A stretch of 33,751 bases of DNA from Nonomuraea sp. MG754425 (GCF_021699195.1 NZ_SSXE01000147.1:1-33751); one strand, 5' to 3'. Shown: positions 25,518-33,647, counted from the first letter of the stretch. Notes: a model not told the origin generated them from the sequence alone. Made by a program: numbers and translations.

Positions 25518-25755
25518 TCTCTCCTGTCGCTTGGTCTCGCACGTGCAGCCTTGCCGAACACGAGATCGAGCATCACAGGCTCAGGGCCAGGGCGTCTTGC
25601 ACACATGTTCCGTTCTACGGTCACCAGCTCGGCGGGTGTGGTCCATGACGGCCGTAACGTGGTCCTCGACGGCCGGAGCGCGCTGGACGAGTGCGAGTCG
25701 GCAAGACCTTCAACCCTGACTTTCAGGCGCCACCGCGGCGTCCATCCCTCTCTGC

Positions 25756-26088
25756 CTACTTGAGTCCACCGAGACGAAGGGCATCCTCGATCTCGCTGAG
25801 CTTCGCGGGCGGCAGGACGCCCGCCTGCCCGATCAGGTCTTCCCTGCCCAGGGTGACCAGCCACGTGCAAGGGATGAGGCCGGGACGGGGAAGCGCGACT
25901 CTCAGGACGCCTTCGAGAGGCAGTCCTTCGGGGGCACCTACTGCCACCTCAACGGCCACGCCGCTGATATCGGTGCCCGCGGGAGCGACGACCTGCATCG
26001 CCAAAAAACCGGACGCCTCTTCTCCCGACAGCAGTACGACTGCCCGCTGCTCGTCGAAATCTGCCCACCAGACTTCGCCACGTCGCAT
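25756..26088 (-). CDS. MazF/PemK-family toxin, apparently without antitoxin
   Basis: ATG 26088 is preceded by AGGAGGACAT, a strong ribosome site, giving 110 aa. The start MRRGEVWWADFDE, the later core PRPGLIPCTWLVTL and the C-terminal helix are typical of MazF/PemK endoribonucleases, which cleave mRNA. The usual early R-P motif is reduced to R-A-V-V-L-L. I find no MazE/RHH antitoxin-like frame directly upstream (26089-26220) or downstream. The gene is flanked on both sides by decayed fragments yet is intact. It may be an orphan, a remnant, or a gene neutralised from elsewhere. Confidence 0.75.
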   Translation of the reverse strand: MRRGEVWWADFDEQRAVVLLSGEEASGFLAMQVVAPAGTDISGVAVEVAVGAPEGLPLEGVLRVALPRPGLIPCTWLVTLGREDLIGQAGVLPPAKLSEIEDALRLGGLK

Positions 26089-26220
26089 ATGTCCTCCTGA
26101 TCCGGGACGGCGCGCCTGCGTCGCCCCCTCGACCGCCGCCTACTCCAGGCACAGATCGTCATGTTGGCTGGTCAGGGCCGGTGAGAAGACGGCTGCGGCT
26201 ACCGATGATCATCGTGAGCC

Positions 26221-26770
26221 GTGTGGACAGACGAAGATCATGCGGTGGCCGCAGCTCACAGCGTAGACCCTGCCCGGTGGCAGGAGACGTTCGAGGGTCT
26301 GATGGTCCGGATAACGGCGAGGTTCGCGCGGGTCGAACCACGCCCTCGGGCGCGGATGACGTACGGGAGTACGTGGTGGAGCATCTGCACGACCGCGAGC
26401 TGTACATTCCGCGCTCGTGGACATGCGACCCGGACCGCTGCCGGGCTGCGGGCCTGGACGAGGACACCGTCTTCGCGACCAAGCCGGAGCCGGCCGCCCG
26501 CATGATCGGCCGGTTCCCTGACTCGGGCACCGCGCGGAACCGGGTGGCGGGGGACGAGGTTTACGGCGGCAACCCGAAACTGCGGTCCGCGCTGAAAGAG
26601 CGCGGGGTCGCCTACGTGCTCGCCGTCGCCTGCTCCCACGAAGTCACCACCGCGGCCGGGAAGTTCCGAGCGGATGCCCTGGCCGCCAAGGTGCCCAAGC
26701 GGGCCTGGCAGAAGCGATCGGCAGGGGCCGGCGCCAAGGGGCACCGCTTCTCCGGCTGGGCCGTAAAGTG
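26221..26770 (+). mobile_element. IS701-family transposase remnant with two internal deletions
   Basis: In frame from 26221 the sequence reads DPARWQETFEGLMVRITARF and VEPRPRAR, the IS701 transposase N-terminus. The match then jumps to another frame at DDVREYVVEHL (about 26355-26390) and skips directly to DRELYIPRSW. It continues through ATKPEPAARMI, VAGDEVYGGNPKL, VAYVLAVACSHEV and AGAGAKGHRFSGW. Roughly 55 residues are missing at the first join and 35-40 at the second, which removes the segment that carries the first catalytic Asp. The C-terminus is lost after about 26770. No terminal inverted repeats or target duplication were recognised. Confidence 0.75.
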
Positions 26771-26854
26771 GTTCCTGGAGGCGGTTGACCTTCGGCGGTC
26801 TTGACTCCTGAAGTGTCTCCTCTTCGTGATCTGGATCCAGGATGATCACGTCTC

Positions 26855-27679
26855 ATGAAGCAAACGATCATAGGTTTCGCCGCCGGCGCCGCCCTCCTCT
26901 TAACCGCCACGCCCGCCGTCGCCGCCCCCAAGGACCCGCTCGCGGCGCTGCGGGCGCAGCTTGCGGCGGGCAAGGGCGTGTCCTTCTCCTTCCGCATGTA
27001 CGGGCAGTCCGCGCCCCTCACCCAGACCGGCCGCCTGCAGTTCGGCAAGAAGGGCATCGCGGCCTCCGACGTCACCGGCAAGCTCGCCACCGTTGACGAC
27101 GAGAAGCCGGCCGACGACTTCGGCGGCGGTGCGGATCCGAGCCCTTCGGTCACCGCCATGAGCAAGCCGGAGCGCACGATTCGCATCGGCCGGACGTCCT
27201 ACGTCAGTGGCGGCCCGATGAGCGCGGGGCTGCCCGAGGGCAAGAAGTGGTACAAGCAGTCGCCGGGCTGGACGAGTGGCGTGACCGCCCTCTTCGGCGG
27301 TTTCGTCAACGCGGCCGACCCGAGCACGTTGAAGGTGCTGCTGGCACGCTCCAAGCGCAGCGGGTCGACGTACAAGGGGTCGATGAGCGTCAAGGACCTG
27401 CTGAAAGCCTCGGAGTGGTCCCGCGCCACCATGTGGTGGAAGCTCGACTCCGGGGTGAAGGTGAGCTGGACGCTCGCCGTCGGCTCCTCGGGCCTGCCGG
27501 TCAAGCTGACCACGCGGCTGGAGAGCAAGAAGATCGGCGTGAGCAAGACCGCGATGGAGATGCGCTACACCAAGTGGGGCGCCAAGGTCTCGATCAAAGC
27601 CCCGGCCGCGAGCACGGTGACCGCCAAGCTCGACCCGGAGAAGGCCGCACTCCGACTCCCTCCGGCGCCCAAGCGCTGA
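26855..27679 (+). CDS. Exported protein, LppX/LolA-like fold suspected
   Basis: ATG 26855 starts a clear Sec signal peptide (MKQTIIGFAAGAALLLTATP, cleavage at AVAA), giving 274 aa. The mature part is Lys- and Gly-rich beta sequence: GKGVSFSFRMYG, RTIRIGRTSYVSG, GKKWYKQSPG, ADPSTLKVLLARSK, LPVKLTTRLESKK and YTKWGAKVSIKAP. This order (substrate-facing sheet, a W-rich turn, ADPxxLLxxL helix, final WG...I.AP strand) recalls the LppX/LprG-type lipid-binding fold of actinobacterial cell-envelope proteins. It has no lipobox Cys, so it would be released or wall-associated. The assignment to that fold is inference. Confidence 0.7.
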   Translation: MKQTIIGFAAGAALLLTATPAVAAPKDPLAALRAQLAAGKGVSFSFRMYGQSAPLTQTGRLQFGKKGIAASDVTGKLATVDDEKPADDFGGGADPSPSVTAMSKPERTIRIGRTSYVSGGPMSAGLPEGKKWYKQSPGWTSGVTALFGGFVNAADPSTLKVLLARSKRSGSTYKGSMSVKDLLKASEWSRATMWWKLDSGVKVSWTLAVGSSGLPVKLTTRLESKKIGVSKTAMEMRYTKWGAKVSIKAPAASTVTAKLDPEKAALRLPPAPKR

Positions 27680-27895
27680 TCACGGCCCGAGGATGCCGAC
27701 GCCCCGATGGCCGGCGCAGGTCGCGATCATCCGTTGCCGACGTCACCGATCACGCGCGGCCCTGGGCTGAGCAGTCGCGCCGCTCGATGGAGACCACGGC
27801 GTCCCACGCCGATCCGGGCCGCCCAGGAGCCTGCGCTCGCCGACGGCCGGGCCCGGCAGCGCGGATGAGAACACCGCGCCGGGACCCGGAATCGC

Positions 27896-28170
27896 TCACT
27901 GGTAGGCGGAGGCCTGGAGGTCGTACAGGTGGGCGTACCGGCCGGCGAGGTCGATGAGCTCGGCGTGCGTGCCGCACTCGATGATGCGGCCGCCGTCGAG
28001 CACGACGATCAGGTCGGCCATGCGGATGGTGGCGAACCGGTGCGAGACCAGCAGGGTGATCCCGCCGGTGGCGTGCTGCCACTCCCTGGCCGCCTCGGCG
28101 TAGCGCTGGTAGACGTCGTACTCGCTGGCCGCGTCCAGCGCGGCCGTCGGCTCGTCGAGGACGGCGAGCT
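27896..28170 (-). pseudogene. ABC exporter ATP-binding 3' fragment
   Basis: The minus-strand frame carries VLDEPTAALDA (Walker B and D-loop), then TLLVSHRFATIRMAD (H-switch), VLDGGRIIECGTHAELI and the closing YAHLYDLQASAY. This is the last 90 residues of an exporter-type ABC ATPase. The Walker A, Q-loop and signature motifs and all membrane helices are missing. Upstream of about 28170 the DNA becomes a VOC-family gene in another frame. The fragment results from a deletion fusion and is not functional. Confidence 0.75.
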
Positions 28171-28320
28171 GGTGCCGTCCGGGGCCTGCACGACGCCGCC
28201 GTAGCCCCACAGGGACTTCGCGGCCGGCTTCAGGGGCTTGGCGCCGGCCTCGACGGCGGTGCCGTAGAGGCTGTCGACGGTGGCGGGCACCTCCAGGGCG
28301 ACGAATTCCAGGTGGGCCAT
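28170..28320 (-). pseudogene. VOC (glyoxalase-fold) protein 5' fragment with internal deletion
   Basis: ATG 28320 opens MAHLEFVALEVP, the usual start of VOC proteins of this type. The next residues, ATVDSLYGTAVEAGAKPLKP and AAKSLWGYGGVVQAPDGT, normally lie about 55 residues later, so an in-frame deletion sits near 28284. The fragment is cut again at about 28170 by fusion to the ABC exporter 3' end. Two deletions in one short gene remnant. Confidence 0.7.
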
Positions 28321-28465
28321 GGTGCCCACGCCAAGCACGCCAGGATGGGTGCGCTTCTGGATTCCTGATCGATATGACCCTTCGTCACGAGCGCCCAGGG
28401 CCTCAGACGTGCCATTGATCGATTTCCACGGACAACGGCTCAGCTCGCGTTCGGTGGAATGCCGG

Positions 28466-28780
28466 TCAGGGGGAGGTGGTGAAAGCCTTCGACAGACCGG
28501 TCACGTCCAGGACTTTGCGCAACATGCCGTGCACGTGGGTCAGTTCCATGTGACCGCCTGCTGCGACGACTCTGCTCTGCGCCTGGAGCAGGGCATGCAG
28601 GCCGCTGGAGTCGCAGAACTGGAGATCGGCGGTGTCGACGGTGAGACGTGTGCAGCCTTTCTCCAGGGCGGTGTTGACGAGTGGTTGGAGCAGGGACGAA
28701 GAGGAGAGGTCGAGATCGCCGTCGAGAATCAGATCGCCGTCAGGGGCATGGACGTCCAGGTGCAGGTCCAAGGTATTCAT
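28466..28780 (-). CDS. STAS-domain anti-sigma factor antagonist
   Basis: ATG 28780, with AGGAG fourteen bases before it on the coding strand, gives 104 aa, the normal length for a single STAS domain. Alternating beta/alpha blocks are visible: LILDGDLDLSSSSLL, TRLTVDTADLQFCDSSGLHAL and the C-terminal DVTGLSKAFTT helix. The D-S-S-G-L motif around residue 67 carries the Ser that is phosphorylated by a partner anti-sigma kinase in SpoIIAA/RsbV-type switching. No kinase (RsbW-like) or sigma gene lies beside it, so its partner is encoded elsewhere. Confidence 0.85.
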   Translation of the reverse strand: MNTLDLHLDVHAPDGDLILDGDLDLSSSSLLQPLVNTALEKGCTRLTVDTADLQFCDSSGLHALLQAQSRVVAAGGHMELTHVHGMLRKVLDVTGLSKAFTTSP

Positions 28781-28962
28781 CGAAAACCCTTTCTCCTGGT
28801 GTGGACTACCTCTGGGCGCGGCCTGATCCCGGATGACCGCCCGGTACGGATATACGTCTCGGCGTTCCTGCCGTGAAAGCCGGTAGTCGACACCTGTCAG
28901 CCTATCCGAGGCCGTGCGCCGGCATCTCTGCTGTTCAGCAGGCATCGTCAGCTCAAGGCGGG

Positions 28963-30657
28963 TCAAGCTTCGGTCTCGCCGCGTGGGGCGCGCCGTGGTG
29001 GTCTGTCGACGTAGGGATGGTGCAGGTCGAAGGCCGGACGTTCGGTGCCGATGCGCGGCAGCGAGGTGAAGTTGTGCCGCGGCGGCGGGCAGGACGTGGC
29101 CCATTCCAGGGAGTTCCCGAACCCCCACGGGTCGTCCAGGATCACCTCGGGGGCGTGGCGGTGTGTTCGGTAGATGTTGTAGAGGAATGCCAGGGTCGAG
29201 GCCCCGAGCAGAAATGCGCCACTCGACGAGATCGCGTTGAGCGTGGTGAATCCGTCGGCGGGACTGTAGTCGGCATAGCGGCGCGGGAAGCCCAGCATGC
29301 CGAGCCAGTGCTGGATGAGGAACGTGGTGTGGAAGCCGATGAACAGCGTCCAGAAGTGCAGTTTGCCCAGCCGGTCGTCAAGGATCCGGCCGGTCATCTT
29401 CGGCCACCAGAAATAGAAGCCGGCGAACATCGCGAAGACGACGGTGCCGAAGACCGTGTAGTGGAAGTGGGCGACGACGAAGTAGGTGTCGCTGATGTGG
29501 AAGTCCAGCGGCGGTGAGGCGAGGATGATCCCGGTGAGCCCGCCGAGCAGGAAGGTCACCAGGAAGCCGACGGAGAACAGCATCGGTGTCTCGAAGGACA
29601 GGTGGCCGCGCCACATGGTGCCGGTCCAGTTGAAGAACTTCACCCCGGTCGGCACGGCGATGAGGAACGTCATGAGCGAGAAGAACGGCAGGAGTACCTG
29701 CCCGGTGACGAACATGTGGTGGGCCCACACCGTCATCGACAGTCCGGCGATGGCGATGGTGGCGCCGATCATGCCGAGGTAGCCGAAGAGCGGTTTCCTG
29801 CTGAACACCGGGATCACCTCGGTCACGATGCCGAAGAACGGCAGCGCGATGATGTACACCTCGGGGTGGCCGAAGAACCAGAACAGGTGCTGCCACAGCA
29901 TCGCGCCGCCGCCGGCCGCGTCGAAGACGTGGGTGCCGAGCTTGCGGTCCGACTCCAGCACCAGCAGCGCCGCCGCCAGCACCGGGAACGCCAGCAGCAC
30001 CATCATGCTGGTCAGCAGGGTGTTCCAGGTGAAGATCGGCATTCGGAACATCGTCATGCCCGGTGCCCGCATGCAGATGATGGTGGTGATGAAGTTGACG
30101 GAGGCGAGGATGGTCCCCAGCCCGCTCAGTGCCAGCCCCATCACCCACAGATCCGCGCCGATGCCGGGGCTGGGGGTGAACTCCAGCGTCGACAGGGGAG
30201 TGTAGGCGGTCCAGCCGAACGGGGCCGCTCCGCCGGGCACGAGGAAGCCGCTGATCACGATGAGCCCGCCGAACAGGAACAACCAGTAACCCACCATGTT
30301 CAGCCGGGGGAAGGCGACGTCCGGAGCGCCGATCTGCAAGGGCATGACGAAGTTGGCGAATCCGGCGAAGAGCGGCGTCGCGAACAGCAGAAGCATGATC
30401 GTGCCATGGATGCTGAAAAGCTGGTTGAACTGCTCCCGCGTGACCACCTGCAACCCGGGAGCGAGCAACTCGGCGCGGATCACCATCGCCATGAGACCGG
30501 CCAGGGAGAAGAACACGAAACTGGTCGAGAGATAGAGATACCCGACCACCTTGTGGTCGGTGGTCGACAGCCACGAGACGATCAACGGCGCGGCCCTGCC
30601 CCGGTGCCTGACCTGCACAGGGGTTGCGGGTTCCGACTGCTTGTCGATCCCGGCCAT
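28963..30657 (-). CDS. ctaD: Cytochrome c oxidase subunit I (aa3-type)
   Basis: ATG 30657, with GGAGGGGGAC upstream, gives 564 aa, the usual size. This heme-copper oxidase subunit spans the membrane with twelve helices and reduces O2 to water while pumping protons. Visible ligands are His in FSIHGTIML (heme a), HPEVYI (CuB His with the cross-linking Tyr), HH in WAHHMFVTG (CuB) and HFHYTVFG (heme a3 and heme a). TTDHKVVGYLYL at the start and PWGFGNSLEWATSCPPP near the end are typical of actinobacterial CtaD. Subunits II (ctaC) and III (ctaE) are not adjacent, so this may be a second copy or the unlinked actinobacterial arrangement. Confidence 0.95.
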   Translation of the reverse strand: MAGIDKQSEPATPVQVRHRGRAAPLIVSWLSTTDHKVVGYLYLSTSFVFFSLAGLMAMVIRAELLAPGLQVVTREQFNQLFSIHGTIMLLLFATPLFAGFANFVMPLQIGAPDVAFPRLNMVGYWLFLFGGLIVISGFLVPGGAAPFGWTAYTPLSTLEFTPSPGIGADLWVMGLALSGLGTILASVNFITTIICMRAPGMTMFRMPIFTWNTLLTSMMVLLAFPVLAAALLVLESDRKLGTHVFDAAGGGAMLWQHLFWFFGHPEVYIIALPFFGIVTEVIPVFSRKPLFGYLGMIGATIAIAGLSMTVWAHHMFVTGQVLLPFFSLMTFLIAVPTGVKFFNWTGTMWRGHLSFETPMLFSVGFLVTFLLGGLTGIILASPPLDFHISDTYFVVAHFHYTVFGTVVFAMFAGFYFWWPKMTGRILDDRLGKLHFWTLFIGFHTTFLIQHWLGMLGFPRRYADYSPADGFTTLNAISSSGAFLLGASTLAFLYNIYRTHRHAPEVILDDPWGFGNSLEWATSCPPPRHNFTSLPRIGTERPAFDLHHPYVDRPPRRAPRGETEA

Positions 30658-30822
30658 GACATGTCCCCCTCCCGCCGACTGCCGGGGGGACACGAACGTG
30701 GACTTCCCGCTGCACCGCATGCCTAATCGAGGCGAGGCCCGGGTCTGTCCGGGTGATCATTTCGTGGCCCGCGCCGCTGCGGCCGGCCCGCGTGAGGGGA
30801 TGCCGGCCTGCTTGCCCGGCAC

Positions 30823-30850
30823 TTGACTCCATCCATATTGCGAGTATATC
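30823..30850 (+). promoter_or_regulatory. Sigma70-like promoter for the methyltransferase gene
   Basis: TTGACT at 30823-30828 and TATATC at 30845-30850 are separated by 16 bp, close to the -35/-10 consensus. The locally AT-rich stretch stands out from its surroundings. It lies 48 bp before ATG 30898. Confidence 0.55.
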
Positions 30851-30852
30851 TC

Positions 30853-30880
30853 TAGAGTTCGTCACTAGAGTTCAACTCTA
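30853..30880. promoter_or_regulatory. Repeated and inverted operator-like motif
   Basis: TAGAGTTC occurs at 30853-30860 and 30866-30873 as direct repeats 13 bp apart. TAGAGTT (30866-30872), C, AACTCTA (30874-30880) is a perfect 15-bp palindrome. It sits just downstream of the -10 element and before the ribosome site, a typical place for a repressor operator. The regulator is not in the window. Confidence 0.5.
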
Positions 30881-30897
30881 TTTTCTTGGAGGAGCCG

Positions 30898-31557
30898 ATG
30901 GACCAGCCCATCACCACCCGGAAGCCGCACCCGGAACCGCAGCGGGACCAGGAGGAGGAGTCCGTCCACCGCGCGCTGGAGGGCTACTACCACGCGGGCA
31001 AGCCGCCGTGGGACACCGGCGTGACCCCGCCCGAGCTGGTCGCCATGGTCGAGGGGCACGGCGCGCTGCCGCCCGGCCGCGCCCTCGAACTCGGCTGCGG
31101 CACCGGGACCAACGCCGTCTACCTCGCACGGCACGGCTGGAAGGTGACGGCCGTCGACCTGATCGACCGCGCCGTCGACCAGGCCAGGGAGAAGGCCGAG
31201 GCGGCGGGAGCGGCGGTACGGCTGCTGCACGGTGACGCCACCCGCCTCGACGAGCTGGACGCTTCAGGTCCCTTCGACCTGTTCTTCGACCTGAGCTGCT
31301 ACTGCGGGATCCCGCTGCACCGCCGCGACGCCTACGCCGCCGGGCTCACCCGTCGCGCCGCTCCCGGAGCACGGTTGCTGATGTTCGGGTACGGCCCCGA
31401 ACCGGTCGGCCGCCCGATCCCCGAGGTCGCGTCGTGGGCGGCGGGCGTCACAGCCGACGAACTCCGCGCCAGGTTCGCCGGCTGGGAACTGCTCGACGTC
31501 ACACCGGGCACCAACTCGGTGCCGACCTTCTGGTTCACGCTGCGCCGCGCCGCCTGA
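30898..31557 (+). CDS. Class I SAM-dependent methyltransferase
   Basis: ATG 30898 follows TTGGAGGAGCCG; the upstream TTG 30886 is part of that ribosome site. The protein has 219 aa. Motif I is ALELGCGTGTNAVYLARHG, followed by the acidic residue of beta-2 in VTAVDLIDRAV and motif with HGDATRLDEL, then FDLFFDLSCYCGIPLHRR. The family (methyltransf_25/TehB-like) binds S-adenosylmethionine. The substrate is unknown, and PWDTG before motif I recalls thiopurine- or tellurite-type enzymes. It has its own promoter, an operator-like palindrome and a terminator, so it is monocistronic and probably induced. Confidence 0.88.
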   Translation: MDQPITTRKPHPEPQRDQEEESVHRALEGYYHAGKPPWDTGVTPPELVAMVEGHGALPPGRALELGCGTGTNAVYLARHGWKVTAVDLIDRAVDQAREKAEAAGAAVRLLHGDATRLDELDASGPFDLFFDLSCYCGIPLHRRDAYAAGLTRRAAPGARLLMFGYGPEPVGRPIPEVASWAAGVTADELRARFAGWELLDVTPGTNSVPTFWFTLRRAA

Positions 31558-31590
31558 GAGCCGATCGTCCGGCCGCACCGCTGCTGACGT

Positions 31591-31625
31591 CCGAGGGTGC
31601 CTCCCGCATGAGGGGGCACCCTCGG
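31591..31625 (+). terminator. Hairpin terminator after the methyltransferase gene
   Basis: CCGAGGGTGCC at 31591-31601 pairs perfectly with GGCACCCTCGG at 31615-31625 across a 13-nt loop that can extend the stem by a few pairs. It starts 34 bp after the stop codon. It lacks a T-tract, as is common in actinomycetes. Confidence 0.6.
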
Positions 31626-31733
31626 ATGCCGGGAGGCCCGCCCGCCAGGGTCGTCCTGGCGACCTCGGCAGATCAGTCGCCGCGGTCCCTCGGCGCGAGC
31701 GCCTGTGGTCATCCACTTCAGTAGGGTGCCGGC

Positions 31734-32498
31734 ATGGCCCATCCCGACCCGCCTGGCTCTCGGCCGGCCGGCTCCTCCTACACCCCGACGCTCCCGGCCG
31801 CCGAGGCGGAACGGATCCGCCAGTGGCATCAGCGCGCCTACGAGGCTGCCAGGACCGAGGCGGGCTCCGGCCGGACGTTCAGCTACCTCGGCAGGACTCT
31901 GGTGGTTCCGCCCGGAGTGCAGCCGATCACCGGCATGTCGCATCTTCTGGGTGAGGCCGTGTTGAACGAGGTCCGTCCTGACGACCGGGTCCTCGACATG
32001 GGCACCGGCTGCGGCGTCAACGCCATCCTGGCCGCCTCGACGGCCGGCAGGGTTCTGGCCGTCGACGTCAGCCCGATCGCCGTTCGGACCGCTCGGGACA
32101 ACGCCGAACGCAACAATGTGGCTGACCGGATGGAGACCCGTCACAGCGACGTGTTCAGCCACGTCGACGGCCGGTTCGACCTGATCGTCTTCGACCCGCC
32201 GTTTCGCTGGTTCGCCCCGCGCGACCTGTTCGAGGCCGCCACCACGGATGAGAACTACCGGGCTATGACGACGTTCTTTCGCGACGCCGGACGGTACCTG
32301 ACCCCCGGCGGACGCATGCTGATCTTCTTCGGCACATCGGGTGACCTGGCCTACCTCAAGCAACTCACCGACGAAGCGGGATTCACCAGACAGACCGTAG
32401 CCCACCAGGACCTCGTCAAAGACGGCTGGAGAGTCGACTACTTCACCTTCCGCCTGACCCGAACTGCTGCGGCGGCCCGGCCACGTCCTCCCGCTTGA
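31734..32498 (+). CDS. Class I methyltransferase with D-P-P-F motif (small-domain type)
   Basis: ATG 31734 with TAGGG upstream gives 254 aa. The SAM-binding core shows VLDMGTGCGVNAIL (motif I), VLAVDVSPIAV (motif II) and RHSDVFSHVDGRFDLIVFDPPFRWF, where DPPF is the NPPY-type motif of HemK/RsmC/TrmN6-like enzymes that methylate amide or base nitrogens. An N-terminal helix of about 60 residues precedes it (SYLGRTLVVPPGVQP). The target, either protein Gln, rRNA or a small molecule, cannot be chosen from sequence. It is converged on by the esterase gene with 13 bp between stops. Confidence 0.88.
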   Translation: MAHPDPPGSRPAGSSYTPTLPAAEAERIRQWHQRAYEAARTEAGSGRTFSYLGRTLVVPPGVQPITGMSHLLGEAVLNEVRPDDRVLDMGTGCGVNAILAASTAGRVLAVDVSPIAVRTARDNAERNNVADRMETRHSDVFSHVDGRFDLIVFDPPFRWFAPRDLFEAATTDENYRAMTTFFRDAGRYLTPGGRMLIFFGTSGDLAYLKQLTDEAGFTRQTVAHQDLVKDGWRVDYFTFRLTRTAAAARPRPPA

Positions 32499-32511
32499 GC
32501 CGCCTGACCTG

Positions 32512-33381
32512 TCATCGGCTGGTCCGGGCGGTCTGCCGGATCCGGTCCGGTCCGGCGCCACCGGGTAGCCGGGCGGCGAGGAACCGGCCGGCCCGCTCCA
32601 GCGCCGCCGTCGCCTCGGGCGATCCGGTGAGCTGGAACACGTGCGCCTGGCGCGAGGCCACCTCAAGGGTCACCTCGACCTCGTCGGTCGCGGCACGCCC
32701 GGCCAGTCGTACGGCGTCGTCCAGCAGGACCTCGCTCGAACCGGCCTGGATCAGCAGCGGCGGCAGCCCGGTGAGGTCGGCGAAGATCGGGCTCGGCTCG
32801 GGCGCCGAAGCGTCGCCGCCGGCGAGGTACTGCTCGAAGTACCAGGCGAGTTCGGTCTTCGTGAAGATCGGGTCGACGCCGTCCTTGGTCCGCATGCTGG
32901 TGCCGCTGAGGGTGAGGTCGACGGCCGGCGAGAACAGGGCCGCCGCCGCGGGCATCGGCAGGCCGGCGTCCCTGGCGCGGGTCATGGTGACGACGGCCAG
33001 CCCAGCCCCGGCCGAGTCGCCCGCGATCACCAGCCGCCGGGGGTCGACGCCGGAGTCCAGCAGTTCGCGGTAGGCGGCCAGGCAGTCGTCGGGCGCGGCG
33101 GGGAACGGGTGCTCCGGGGCCAGCCGGTAGTCGAGGGAGAGCGCCCGGCCGTCGAGGTGCCGCAGCAGTCCGGCGATGAGGTGGGCGGGGACCCGCGCCG
33201 ATCCGACGACGAAGCCGCCGCCGTGGATGTACATGAGCACGTCCGGGCCCGTCGTGCCGAGGGCCCGGAGTTCCAGCGCGGGCCGCCCGCCGAGCGTCGT
33301 CTCGGACGAGTGGACGTCCGCGGGCAGGGGCCTGGTGACCAGGGTCGCGAACTGCTCGCGCTGTTCGGCGAGGTTGCGCAT
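32512..33381 (-). CDS. HSL-family alpha/beta hydrolase (esterase/lipase)
   Basis: ATG 33381, with GGAGGAC upstream, gives 289 aa, full length for bacterial hormone-sensitive-lipase esterases. The oxyanion motif HGGG (MYIHGGGFVVGS), the nucleophile elbow GDSAG, the acid region (GSSEVLLDDAVRLA) and the catalytic His (AHVFQL) are all present. DYRLAPEHPFPA is the conserved family signature. It hydrolyses short-chain esters in the cytoplasm; the physiological substrate is unknown. A palindromic operator and a promoter lie immediately upstream, which suggests control by a local or distant repressor. Confidence 0.92.
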   Translation of the reverse strand: MRNLAEQREQFATLVTRPLPADVHSSETTLGGRPALELRALGTTGPDVLMYIHGGGFVVGSARVPAHLIAGLLRHLDGRALSLDYRLAPEHPFPAAPDDCLAAYRELLDSGVDPRRLVIAGDSAGAGLAVVTMTRARDAGLPMPAAAALFSPAVDLTLSGTSMRTKDGVDPIFTKTELAWYFEQYLAGGDASAPEPSPIFADLTGLPPLLIQAGSSEVLLDDAVRLAGRAATDEVEVTLEVASRQAHVFQLTGSPEATAALERAGRFLAARLPGGAGPDRIRQTARTSR

Positions 33382-33408
33382 GTCCGTCCTCCGAAATTAG
33401 TTAGGCTG

Positions 33409-33451
33409 CCTGACTGTCAGGTGACCTTACCATGCCTGCTGATATCGTCAA
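33409..33451 (-). promoter_or_regulatory. Promoter and palindromic operator of the esterase gene
   Basis: Read on the minus strand, TTGACG (33451-33446) and TAAGGT (33429-33424) are spaced 16 bp, a plausible -35/-10 pair. The perfect 13-bp palindrome CCTGACTGTCAGG at 33409-33421 lies just downstream of the -10, and a half copy CCTGACA occurs at 33456-33462. The arrangement fits TetR- or MarR-type repression. Confidence 0.5.
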
Positions 33452-33590
33452 GGCGCCTGACAAACTTGCGGAAGAGGGACGCGCGCGGGGATGGCGAACG
33501 CGTGGAGGGCGAAAGCCCAGGTCAGCTCGCCGGTCCCGTGGATGGGCCGGCCGGGCTCCCGGTGAGACTCGGCTCACACTTCCGGACAGG

Positions 33591-33616
33591 TGTCACACTC
33601 TGCCCGCCCGTCCGTC
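33591..33616 (+). promoter_or_regulatory. ECF41-type promoter for the sigma factor gene
   Basis: TGTCACA at 33591-33597 and CGTC at 33613-33616 are separated by 15 bp. TGTCACA and CGTC are the -35 and -10 motifs described for autoregulated ECF41 sigma factors, and the downstream gene is of that type. Confidence 0.5.
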
Positions 33617-33647
33617 TCTCGGGTCTGTCGAAACAAAGGGGATCGTG

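Noticed and set aside
25543..25755. Possible small genes between the carboxylesterase fragment and mazF
   Set aside because: Several short open frames, none with a ribosome site or recognisable family; probably more decayed sequence.
28928..28941. CTGCTG-TT-CAGCAG hairpin after ctaD as a terminator
   Set aside because: Only six base pairs and no T-tract; too weak to call.
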